6,571 bases of DNA, from the NCBI GenBank assembly GCA_021839785.1, contig JAKCAB010000386.1, positions 1-6,571 on the forward strand. Reading direction: 5' to 3'. The notes below the pieces were generated by a model. It was not told where the DNA came from, ran no database searches, and worked only from the letters and a program-made list of their open reading frames with translations. The translations under genes were made by a program, and so were the position numbers. Shown here piece after piece: positions 1 through 6,439 of this stretch (positions are counted from its first letter, which is position 1; every line of letters begins with the position of its first letter). The DNA is from a bacterium. Lineage in GTDB: Bacteria; Verrucomicrobiota; Verrucomicrobiae; Limisphaerales; J093.

Positions 1-1
1 G

Positions 2-616
2 ATCGGCCCGGATGGGACGGTCTATGTAGGGTCTCGAGACGGGAAGATCTATGCTCTCGATGGGCAAACGGGCCTCGAGCTCTGGGAGTTCATGACGGAC
101 GGGTCGGTGAGCGCCTCGCCGGCCATAACGCCCGAAGGGATGGTGGTAATTGGGTCGGAAGACCAGAAAGTCTATGGTCTGGACGGGCTCAAGGGCGTCG
201 CGTTGTGGGAGTTTGAAACGAGTGGCCCGATCTGGTGCTCCGCAGCGATTGGCCCGGACGGCACCATCTATGTGGGTTCTGATGACGGCGACATGTACGC
301 GCTGGATGTCAACTCCGGTACGAAACGGTGGCAACATACTCTGGGCGATGTGATCTGGTCTTCGCCCGCCGTGGCCGCAGATGGAACCGTGTATGTTGGC
401 TGCGACAACGGCTGGCTTTACGCGTTGAACGGGGCGACGGGGAAAGAACTCTGGAAATTCAAGACTGGCGGCCGGGTGTGGTCATCCCCTGCGATCCGGG
501 CCGGACGGCACGGTGTATGTGGGCACCAGCGAGGGAAAGGTGTTCGCGGTGGAAGGTTCTGCTCCGTTGGTTTCGTCGTGTTGGCCCAGGTTTCGCGGAG
601 TAGCTTGCGGCACCGG
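2..616 (+). repeat. Tandem 123-bp coding repeats (propeller blades)
   Basis: Unit starts lie at 2, 125, 248, 371 and 494, so the spacing is exactly 123 bp (41 codons) four times in a row. Units 1-4 are complete; unit 5 is partial and loses similarity after about base 570. The best-conserved part is the first ten codons (consensus I-G-P-D-G-T-V-Y-V-G). DNA identity is clearly lower than protein similarity, so this is an established repeat family and not a fresh duplication. Confidence 0.9.
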
Positions 617-1304
617 CATCATGACGTCGCCTTCGCCGACCACCCCGCCGATAATTCTCTGGCAGCCAGAGGTTGTGCCGCTCAAGCCGGGCACCAACGG
701 GTTTCTCGCCGTGCGCGTCGCAGGCTTGCCGGTTGCCTGTGCCTGGTATCGCAACGGCACTGCAATCCCAGGTGCGACGAATGCGCTCCTTTGGTTCGCG
801 CCGGTAAAGCAGACGGATGAGGGCCTCTACACAGTGGTCCTGAGCAACCGCGTGGGCCAGACGACGAGCCAGCCCATCGCCATGGTAGTCAGCAACGTGG
901 ACGCGCAACGAGTCGTCGAACTGGAGTGGGAGGCCGACGCGCCCAGCTTGTTCAAGGTGGAATCGAGCAATGTTCTGGGGCCAGCGGCAAGATGGGACGG
1001 CTCCGTGTATGCTGTGACGGGTTCCGGGCCGATCGCGGTGCCCGGCCTATACCAGACTAAACCCTCGTGCTTTTTCCGGTTGGTGGGTTGGGTGGATTCG
1101 CGGATCAATCGGCTGGGCCTGAGGTACGGTTTCAAACTTTATGGATCGACTGGTAGTCACTATACCATCGAATATGTCACGCGGGAAACTGGTTGGACCA
1201 ACTGGCAGGTCCTGACCAATCTGACTCTCTCGACCTCGCCACAACTCTTCGCTGACCACGAGAGCAGTTGGGCAGTTCCGCGCTTCTACCGCCTTAAGCC
1301 CTGA
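2..1304 (+). CDS. Secreted PQQ-like beta-propeller protein with Ig-like domain, 5'-partial, one frameshift
   Basis: The gene enters from the left edge and is read in the frame starting at base 2, then in the frame starting at base 498, to a TGA at 1302-1304; 433 residues lie in the window. Residues 1-164 are four complete 41-residue blades of the PQQ-binding-like (PF13360/PF13570) type, each with a G-[PA]-D-G-T-[VI]-Y-V-G core, a Y-A-L-[DN]-x-x-[TS]-G turn and an E-L-W-x-F strand. A fifth partial blade runs to about residue 190, followed by WPRFRG (194-199), a motif common in these proteins. Residues about 217-296 form an Ig-like domain (WYRNG, then DEGLYTVVLSN) without the usual cysteine pair. 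Residues about 303-360 and 370-431 are two short modules ending FFRL and FYRL, common at C-termini of verrucomicrobial secreted proteins. The role is probably extracellular binding; no catalytic site is visible. An extra C at 496/497 breaks the frame at the start of blade 5. If real, the product ends early at the TGA at 818-820. Family assignment is firm; ligand and function are unknown. Confidence 0.88.
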
Positions 1305-1312
1305 GTTGGCCA

Positions 1313-1326
1313 GCGCCCTGCGGCGC
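1313..1326. terminator. Small hairpin between convergent genes (weak terminator candidate)
   Basis: GCGCC (1313-1317) and GGCGC (1322-1326) can pair around a 4-base loop. The hairpin sits in the 27-bp gap between the stop of the propeller gene (1302-1304) and the stop of the hydrolase gene (1332-1334, read leftwards), where a bidirectional terminator would be expected. The stem is only five pairs and there is no T-run on either side, so intrinsic termination is doubtful. Confidence 0.25.
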
Positions 1327-1331
1327 ACCGA

Positions 1332-3563
1332 TCAAGGTCTCTCAACTGCCAACCAAGTCCGGCCGTTCGCCGGCACGTTCATTTTGACGCTGATCTGGTA
1401 ATTGCGGTCGAGGCGGTAGCGGCGGGTTTTGCCGGCTTCCTGGCGAATCCAGGCCGAGTCCTTGAGTCCAGTGTAGTACAGCGGCAGCGTGATTGTCCGC
1501 GTGGCCGGTTCGGACAATGGATTGTAGATCATCACGAGGCCGCAGCGCTTGAGCGCGGGGTTGACGTGGAGGAAGTAGTCAAGATCGCGGCCATCGGCGC
1601 GGCGCAGATGAATGATGTCCGACTCGAGAATGTCCCGGTACTCCTTGAACCAGGTGACCCAGGACTTCAGGAGGTCGCGCGTGGCGTCAGAATCAAAGAG
1701 GCGCGGTCCGCGATAGCAGGCCTGCACGCCGCCGCCGAAGTTGTTGGCGAGGTGGGCCTCATAGTCCGGCAGGTGGTCTTTGAGCGGCTCCAGCGTCGCC
1801 GCCGCACCGCCGCCTTGGTATTCGGTCAACGGCACAAACATCCAACCCATGGTCGGGGTTTTCTCGAAGGTACCGTCGTAGATGTTTTGCCGGCCGTGAA
1901 TGAGTTGCTGCGCGCGCGGCAGGGACCAGTTGTCTTCGCGGTAGCCCATGCCGGTCTTGTTCGAGCCGGTGAAGAAATAGTAGTCCGGCGCGTTCACGTA
2001 CACGCCGCGGGCGCGGCACCAGCCGTAGAAATCCGCACTCAACCGCCATTGCGCCCATTGCGAGTCTTCCTGGCCGCGGTGACCCGGATGGCTGGTGGAA
2101 GCGCAAACGTCGCCCGGATACGGCCCGTCGTGCTCGATGAGATCGAGGCCGGTCTGCTCGATGAAGTGTTTGAGGCGCCAGAGGTAATTCGTGCCCCACT
2201 GGCTGCCCAGGCAGGGTGCATTGCCAAAGATCGCGCCGCCGGGCTTGCCGGTGGCGGGGTTGATGACGTCGTTTGCATCGTCAATCCGCCGGCTGCTGAA
2301 CAGCGAGTAGGCGCCGACCTCGATGCCTTTGGCGTGCGCATAATTCACGTCCGCTTTGACCTTGGCGAGGTAGGCCGGGTCTTCGTTCTCCATGTTCAGC
2401 CCGCTGCCGAAGGTGTAGATGATCATCTCGAAACCGACCTCGGCGCACTGGTCCACGGCGGTGCGGAAGGTTTTCGTGTCCGCGCTGCGCACGTGCATCA
2501 TAATCGGATTCTCGGTAAGCCACGGTGCCAGGGCACGCTGAGCGCGACGCAAGGCCAGGCCTTGCCGCTCGCGGTTATCGCTGTCCTGGACGACCAGCCA
2601 GACGCGATAGGATTCCCAAGTCTGGCCGGGATCGAGTTTCACGCCGGGGCCGATCGGTGGGCGGCAGACCAACAGGCAGGGCGTCTTGCGCTCGTAATGG
2701 ACCTGCGTGCGATACTCGGGATCGGGCAACCATTCGGCGACGCGGCACGAAGTCACGGGGTCCATGCCGCCGAAGCTGTAATCGCTCATCACCGAAATCG
2801 GCGGCAGGCGCCACTTGTTCGTGGGCCGGGCATCGACCGCGGACTCCGCTTCAACGGCCGCGAGCAATTCGGTTATCGCGCGATCCAACGTGACCGGTTT
2901 CGTGGTGCCGTTGCTGACGGTGAGCCATTTGCCGAGCACGGGCAGGCCGTCGTACAACTCGTAATGCACCGTCACGGCCACGCCGCGCGTGGCATCGTCC
3001 GAGCCGGCGTAGGTGAAGTCGGTGGTGACGCCCGGCGGCGGCCAGGGCAGGTCCGCGCTGTGCCGCTTGTGCTTCCAGGCAAACGGCGCGGCTGGCTTGC
3101 CTTGTTTCCACGAAACGAGGTGGAAGGCGTTCGAGTTGGGCCGCAGTTGATCGATCCAGGCCGGCTGCAGGTAAGCGTGGTCGGGTTGGCCGGTGAGGCC
3201 GCCGACCGGATATTCGCGCCCGTCGATGGTGACGCTCGCCTCGGGCTTCACCGCACGCAGTAAGCTCACGCCGGTCATGAGATTGTCCAAGCCGACGGTG
3301 GCGCCATCGGGCGCGAGGCGATACGTGCGGCGGATGAGACCGTTTTCGAGCGAGATCGCATTCGTGGCTGGCGACTGAACCAGCCGGGCCGGAGCCGGCT
3401 TGGAGGCGAGCAGCCAATCGTCTGGCGGCGGGGGCGGGAAGGGCCGGGTGGCCGAGACCGGTTGCGCTGCGGCGAGCCAGGCGAGCGAGAAACTGAGCGT
3501 CAGACCGGCGAGCAGAGTCCGGGTGCCCCGGTGACACAAGGAAAGCGAGTGAGTGTTGAACAC
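1332..3563 (-). CDS. Exported TIM-barrel glycoside hydrolase, alpha-galactosidase-like
   Basis: Predicted 743-residue exported enzyme. Residues 1-38 form a signal peptide: HRGTR, then a hydrophobic stretch around residues 16-33, with plausible cleavage after AAA (33) or VSA (38). A proline-rich linker (41-47) precedes a beta-sandwich-like region (about 65-330), a probable (beta/alpha)8 barrel (about 350-645) and a C-terminal beta domain (about 650-743). This order is that of GH36/GH27-type (clan GH-D) alpha-galactosidases, which hydrolyse terminal alpha-galactosides. The densest motifs are LDLIEHDGPYPGD (473-485), YVNAPDYYFF (522-531), GYREDNWSLPR (540-550), TEYQGGG (580-586) and CYRGPRLFD (616-624). 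D479 and E543/D544 are candidate catalytic acids by position, which is inference. The classical GH36 KWDxN motif is absent, so substrate and family are open. The GTG start is chosen because an in-frame TAA lies 9 bases upstream (3573-3575 on the plus strand), no ATG precedes the signal peptide, and a promoter fits it closely; a TTG at codon 9 is the alternative. It converges on the propeller gene and lies 232 bp downstream of the FG-GAP gene. Confidence 0.8.
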   Translation of the reverse strand: MFNTHSLSLCHRGTRTLLAGLTLSFSLAWLAAAQPVSATRPFPPPPPDDWLLASKPAPARLVQSPATNAISLENGLIRRTYRLAPDGATVGLDNLMTGVSLLRAVKPEASVTIDGREYPVGGLTGQPDHAYLQPAWIDQLRPNSNAFHLVSWKQGKPAAPFAWKHKRHSADLPWPPPGVTTDFTYAGSDDATRGVAVTVHYELYDGLPVLGKWLTVSNGTTKPVTLDRAITELLAAVEAESAVDARPTNKWRLPPISVMSDYSFGGMDPVTSCRVAEWLPDPEYRTQVHYERKTPCLLVCRPPIGPGVKLDPGQTWESYRVWLVVQDSDNRERQGLALRRAQRALAPWLTENPIMMHVRSADTKTFRTAVDQCAEVGFEMIIYTFGSGLNMENEDPAYLAKVKADVNYAHAKGIEVGAYSLFSSRRIDDANDVINPATGKPGGAIFGNAPCLGSQWGTNYLWRLKHFIEQTGLDLIEHDGPYPGDVCASTSHPGHRGQEDSQWAQWRLSADFYGWCRARGVYVNAPDYYFFTGSNKTGMGYREDNWSLPRAQQLIHGRQNIYDGTFEKTPTMGWMFVPLTEYQGGGAAATLEPLKDHLPDYEAHLANNFGGGVQACYRGPRLFDSDATRDLLKSWVTWFKEYRDILESDIIHLRRADGRDLDYFLHVNPALKRCGLVMIYNPLSEPATRTITLPLYYTGLKDSAWIRQEAGKTRRYRLDRNYQISVKMNVPANGRTWLAVERP

Positions 3564-3569
3564 GCGGGC

Positions 3570-3597
3570 AGATTAGCCACGCAGTGATTCGTGCCAA
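3570..3597 (-). promoter_or_regulatory. Sigma70-type promoter for the hydrolase gene, possibly leaderless
   Basis: On the minus strand, TTGGCA (3592-3597; five of six matches to TTGACA) is followed by a 16-base spacer and TAATCT (3570-3575; fits TAnnnT). Only six bases (3564-3569) separate the -10 box from the GTG start at 3561-3563, so transcription would begin at or within a base or two of the start codon. No Shine-Dalgarno sequence precedes the GTG, which agrees with leaderless initiation. No transcript data are available. Confidence 0.55.
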
Positions 3598-3662
3598 GCC
3601 TTGAACCCCGAGCGCCCGGCGCGACGCCGGCCGCTTTGCAATCCGCTTGGCGGTTTCCACCT

Positions 3663-3691
3663 GTCCAAAGCCGGTCAGAGACTGACGCGCC
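3663..3691. repeat. 29-nt stem-loop repeat, copy 1 (degenerate)
   Basis: It shares 24 of 29 positions, without gaps, with the copy 79 bp further on: the first 13 bases (GTCCAAAGCCGGT) and last five (GCGCC) are identical. In this copy the palindrome is GTCAG (3674-3678), loop AGA, CTGAC (3682-3686). Keeping a stem while the bases differ suggests that the structure matters, though two copies cannot prove it. Confidence 0.55.
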
Positions 3692-3741
3692 GCGCTATCG
3701 GCCGGCTTGAGACGCAAGGCGTTTCCCCCAGGCCGGCCTCG

Positions 3742-3770
3742 GTCCAAAGCCGGTTTGAAACCGGCGCGCC
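3742..3770. repeat. 29-nt stem-loop repeat, copy 2 (perfect palindrome)
   Basis: It starts with the same GTCCAAAGCCGGT as copy 1 and contains a perfect palindrome, GCCGGTTTGAAACCGGC (3749-3765; 8-bp arms about one central base), then GCGCC. It lies about 30 bases beyond the FG-GAP stop codon in that gene's direction. A REP-like extragenic repeat fits better than an intrinsic terminator because no real T-run follows the stem. Confidence 0.6.
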
Positions 3771-3795
3771 AAGGACAACCCAGGAATGCAGTGAT

Positions 3796-6204
3796 TCACT
3801 TTGCCGGCGGGGTAACGTCATGCACGCGATTCACTGCTGGCCGGGCGAGGTGGCTTAGACGACCGTCGGGCCAGCGCACGTCCACGGCCTCGACCGCGCG
3901 CGCCACGCCCAGGCCAAAGTGCGCGGTGTTCGCCTGCTGTGACCGGTGCGAGTCGCCGGTTACGATCGGCCGCACCGCGGAACGCCCGCCGGCCAGGTGC
4001 AACGTGACCTTGGCACCCACCGGGCTGATACCCGGCGCCCCACGCAAATGAACGGCGATCCAGTTGCCCGCCGTCGGCAGCTCGTTTTTGTACACGCGGA
4101 TGGTTTGCCGTTCTTCCGGCCACACCTCGAAAGTGGTGACGATCAAGTCCGGTCGGCCGTCGCCATCCAAATCGGCTGCGGCGAGGTTGCGAGAATCGGC
4201 TTCCAAGGCGACGCCGAAGAGGTGCGCCACGTCGGTGAACGCTCGCCCGCCGCGGTTCAGAAACAGCCGGTTCTGTTCGTAACCGCCGTAGGACATGCCC
4301 TGACCGCGAGTCTGATTGATCTTGGACGCAAAATAGATCGCCTTGACCGGGTCCTCCTTCGAGTCGGCGAGGTAAATGTCGTGCAGCCAGAACTCCGGGT
4401 CGTAATCTTGGACCGATTGCCGGGTCTCGTGGCCGTTCCCGATCGCGAGGTCGGGCCAGCCGTCGTTGTCGACGTCCGCCGCCACGCATCCCCACGACCA
4501 ACCGGAGTGCGCCACGCCGGCTTCGGGCGCGACTTCTTCGAATCTGCCGTCCGGCTGGGCGAGCAGGAGCTTGTTGCCGGCGGTCATCGGCGGCGCCATC
4601 GCCAGATAATCCGGGTGCTCCGGCCGGCTTAGTCCCAGGTTGATGAGGCGCAGCGCGGTCGGGCAGTGCATGCCGGTGACAAACAGGTCCAGCCGGCCGT
4701 CGGCGTTGAAGTCCGCCAGCGCGTGCGCCATGCCAAAACCTTTCGGCTCAGTCAGGCGCGCCGCCGTGACTTCGGTAAAGTGGCCGTGGCCGTCGTTGGC
4801 GTACATTTCCACGCCGGCGAAATCGCTGACCTTCAGCAAATCCAGATCGCCATCGCCATCCAGGTCCACGAGCGAAGCGGCGTAAGTCCGCCGCCAGCGG
4901 TGCTTGGCCAGGCCGGCGGCTTCCGTGGCATCGGTGAAATGGCCGTGGCCGGCGTTGAGCAGCAGGTAAGACGGGTTGCCGTCGTTGGCATCGTAGTACG
5001 GCGTGGGCATTTGTCCGCCGTCGTAAGGGTTTTTGTACTGGCCGAACCACACATCGAGGTCGCCGTCGCCGTCCACGTCGCCGCAGGTCAGCACCTGGCC
5101 GTAGCGGACGCGTTCCGGCGCGACCCAAACTGGTTGGGGTGGCTCGTCGAACCGGCCTCCCGGCGCGCCGCGAATCAGGAACAGCCCCTCGAACTTGGCG
5201 AACAGAAAATCGTCAATACCGTCGCCGTCGAAGTCCGCGATGACTGCGGTGAAGATCAGGCCGGGCCAATGCCGGCAAAGGTCGCGCGTTTGAAAGCGGC
5301 CGTCCGCCCCAAGTTGATAAACGCGGTTCCGGGCGGCGAGCATGATTTCCAGGCGGCCGTCGCCGTCGAGGTCGTGCAGTATCAGCGGGTCGATGAAGTG
5401 CGATTTCTCCGGCGGCTGGACCCCGTCGAACAGCGTCTCGCGGAACGCAGGCGGGCCGTCCCGCGCGGTCAGTGTCAGCCGTCGCGCGTCCACATGGCGA
5501 ACAGCGGGAAGATCGTCCGCGCCCGTCGCGGGCGCCCAATCCACGACCAGGTCGCCTTCCAGCGCCGCGCGCGTCTCGGGTTTCGTGCGTGTCAGGTGGG
5601 CGCGAAATGCAAACACGCTTTGGAGCGGCTGGCCCTTGGCATCGACATCGAACCGGTTGTGCCGAAACTCGACCTGTCGGAGCACCCAACCTTCCCGCGA
5701 CCGCGTGCCCAGCCAATCGCGCCAGGCCGTGGACGAGAGGCTCGTTTCAGCCACGTTGGTGCTCGTGCCGTCGTTCGGCGACGCAGGAATGCAGAGCTGG
5801 ATTCCGTGCCCGATCGATTCGGGAGTCTGAAACTGAGGCAGCGCGATGCTGCCCAGGCTGAACTGGGCGAAGGTTTCGAACTTGTTCGACGCGGCGTTGA
5901 TCGCGTCCCAGAGGCGCTCGAAAACGCGGCCGCACCGCTCGGCTAGCATCTCCTTGGCCCACATCGTCTGGTCCGCCTGGTCTTCGCGCGCCTGAATGGC
6001 CAGCAACTGTTTCATCAGGCCTTCCGTGCCGGGCGGCAGACCCGGACGCCGGCCAGGATGTGGCCGGCGCCAATACCAGGCCGCGAGGCAAGCCAGCACG
6101 AGCAACGCCAGCAGGACGAACAAGCGCGGACGTGGTCTTTCGAGTTTGGGTCGCACGGATAACGCGCACAACTTAAGCCGGGTAGTAGGCGGACGCCAGA
6201 TCAT
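3796..6204 (-). CDS. Membrane-anchored FG-GAP/VCBS repeat protein with ASPIC/UnbV domain (CRTAC1 type)
   Basis: From the ATG at 6202-6204 the product is 802 residues. A basic N-terminus (RPKLERPRPR) and one hydrophobic segment (about 28-45) suggest a signal anchor with the rest outside the cytoplasm. Residues about 60-270 form a domain I cannot name. Then come seven Dx[DN]xDGxx[DE] calcium-binding-type loops at 278-286, 324-332, 376-384, 447-455, 498-506, 577-585 and 678-686, as in FG-GAP/VCBS seven-bladed propellers. Residues about 715-795 match the ASPIC/UnbV domain (PVGAKV, GDSHRSQQ, HFGLG, VRWPDG). Such proteins are usually taken as extracellular binding or adhesion proteins; no enzyme site is visible. 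The open frame continues upstream to 6552, but that extension crosses the palindromic repeat and overlaps the divergent gene, so the ATG just before the membrane segment is preferred; a GTG at codon 17 is possible. No Shine-Dalgarno or clear promoter precedes the ATG. The next gene downstream, 232 bp away, has its own promoter, so co-transcription is unproven. Confidence 0.85.
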   Translation of the reverse strand: MIWRPPTTRLKLCALSVRPKLERPRPRLFVLLALLVLACLAAWYWRRPHPGRRPGLPPGTEGLMKQLLAIQAREDQADQTMWAKEMLAERCGRVFERLWDAINAASNKFETFAQFSLGSIALPQFQTPESIGHGIQLCIPASPNDGTSTNVAETSLSSTAWRDWLGTRSREGWVLRQVEFRHNRFDVDAKGQPLQSVFAFRAHLTRTKPETRAALEGDLVVDWAPATGADDLPAVRHVDARRLTLTARDGPPAFRETLFDGVQPPEKSHFIDPLILHDLDGDGRLEIMLAARNRVYQLGADGRFQTRDLCRHWPGLIFTAVIADFDGDGIDDFLFAKFEGLFLIRGAPGGRFDEPPQPVWVAPERVRYGQVLTCGDVDGDGDLDVWFGQYKNPYDGGQMPTPYYDANDGNPSYLLLNAGHGHFTDATEAAGLAKHRWRRTYAASLVDLDGDGDLDLLKVSDFAGVEMYANDGHGHFTEVTAARLTEPKGFGMAHALADFNADGRLDLFVTGMHCPTALRLINLGLSRPEHPDYLAMAPPMTAGNKLLLAQPDGRFEEVAPEAGVAHSGWSWGCVAADVDNDGWPDLAIGNGHETRQSVQDYDPEFWLHDIYLADSKEDPVKAIYFASKINQTRGQGMSYGGYEQNRLFLNRGGRAFTDVAHLFGVALEADSRNLAAADLDGDGRPDLIVTTFEVWPEERQTIRVYKNELPTAGNWIAVHLRGAPGISPVGAKVTLHLAGGRSAVRPIVTGDSHRSQQANTAHFGLGVARAVEAVDVRWPDGRLSHLARPAVNRVHDVTPPAK

Positions 6205-6230
6205 GCTGGGTGGGTGTCGAGCCGGTGCCT

Positions 6231-6250
6231 GGCAGGGCGACGCGCCTGCC
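6231..6250. repeat. Short hairpin upstream of the FG-GAP gene
   Basis: GGCAGGGCG (6231-6239) can pair with CGCCTGCC (6243-6250) around loop ACG, with one bulged base. It begins 27 bases upstream of the FG-GAP start codon and would fall in that gene's 5' leader if transcription starts further right. Function unknown; chance is possible at this GC content. Confidence 0.35.
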
Positions 6251-6261
6251 GAGTCCCCTAA

Positions 6262-6390
6262 AACCGCCGAGGCGCCGAGGCGCGGAGGTTGAATTTGGAA
6301 ACCAGGAGAGCCGAAACCAAGGACCAGTGATCCCATTCCTTGGTTCCCGGGTTCCGAACTGGATCTCCGCGCCTCGGCGCTTCCGCGGTT
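6262..6390. repeat. 129-bp long-hairpin palindromic element (MITE- or REP-like)
   Basis: Outer arms 6262-6287 and 6365-6390 pair in one register over 26 positions: 24 Watson-Crick pairs, one G-T and one mismatch. They include the perfect 16-mer GCGCCGAGGCGCGGAG (6272-6287) against its complement (6365-6380). Pairing continues imperfectly through about 6308/6344. The apex is ACCAAGGA (6316-6323) against TCCTTGGT (6337-6344) around a 13-base loop (6324-6336). The left arm carries three near-identical octamers. The size, symmetry and intergenic position suggest a mobile or REP-like element without its own gene. No target duplication is obvious. Confidence 0.8.
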
Positions 6391-6403
6391 GAATTTGCCG
6401 GGA

Positions 6404-6432
6404 TTGCCTGGCGTGGCCGCGACTTCTATGCT
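6404..6432 (+). promoter_or_regulatory. Sigma70-type promoter for the rightward gene, possibly leaderless
   Basis: TTGCCT (6404-6409; four of six matches to TTGACA) is followed by exactly 17 bases and TATGCT (6427-6432; four of six matches to TATAAT, fits TAnnnT). The ATG at 6440 begins seven bases after the -10 box, where transcription should start. With no Shine-Dalgarno sequence present, this predicts a leaderless mRNA. Confidence 0.5.
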
Positions 6433-6439
6433 GCCCGCC

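Larger units (their letters stand above)
3564..3795. other. 232-bp repeat-bearing intergenic spacer
   Basis: This lies between the stop of the FG-GAP gene and the start of the hydrolase gene, both on the minus strand. I see no credible coding sequence; the short open frames are low-complexity GC-rich reading. It holds the hydrolase promoter at its left end, a hairpin at 3616-3630 (CCGGCG, loop CGA, CGCCGG), two copies of a 29-nt stem-loop repeat, and GCAGTGATTC at 3581-3590 and again at 3788-3797, where the second copy overlaps the FG-GAP stop codon. Confidence 0.7.
6205..6439. other. Divergent intergenic region
   Basis: This 235-bp region separates the FG-GAP gene (leftwards) from the exported-protein gene (rightwards). 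It contains a small hairpin (6231-6250), a long palindrome (6262-6390) and, at its right end, the promoter of the rightward gene. I could not find a convincing promoter for the FG-GAP gene here. Short open frames on both strands across the palindrome encode similar peptides only because the DNA is self-complementary; they are not taken as genes. Confidence 0.7.

Noticed and set aside
491..515. Programmed ribosomal frameshift in the propeller gene
   Set aside because: No slippery heptamer or clear downstream pseudoknot is visible. One surplus base in a C/G run is more simply an error or mutation.
1566..3263. 565-codon open frame on the plus strand opposite the hydrolase gene
   Set aside because: Its translation has no recognisable domain. 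The opposite strand has a signal peptide, conserved hydrolase motifs and a promoter. Long antisense frames are expected at this GC content.
3749..3765. Perfect palindrome as an intrinsic terminator of the FG-GAP gene
   Set aside because: No T-run follows on the minus strand, and a related copy of the sequence lies 79 bp away, so an extragenic repeat is the better reading.
4666..5946. 426-codon open frame on the plus strand opposite the FG-GAP gene
   Set aside because: The translation is a Val/Ala/Arg-rich mirror of the calcium-loop codons. The minus strand carries seven intact Dx[DN]xDG loops and an ASPIC domain.
6428..6430. Upstream in-frame ATG of the rightward gene
   Set aside because: It overlaps the predicted -10 box and adds only four residues before a complete signal peptide.
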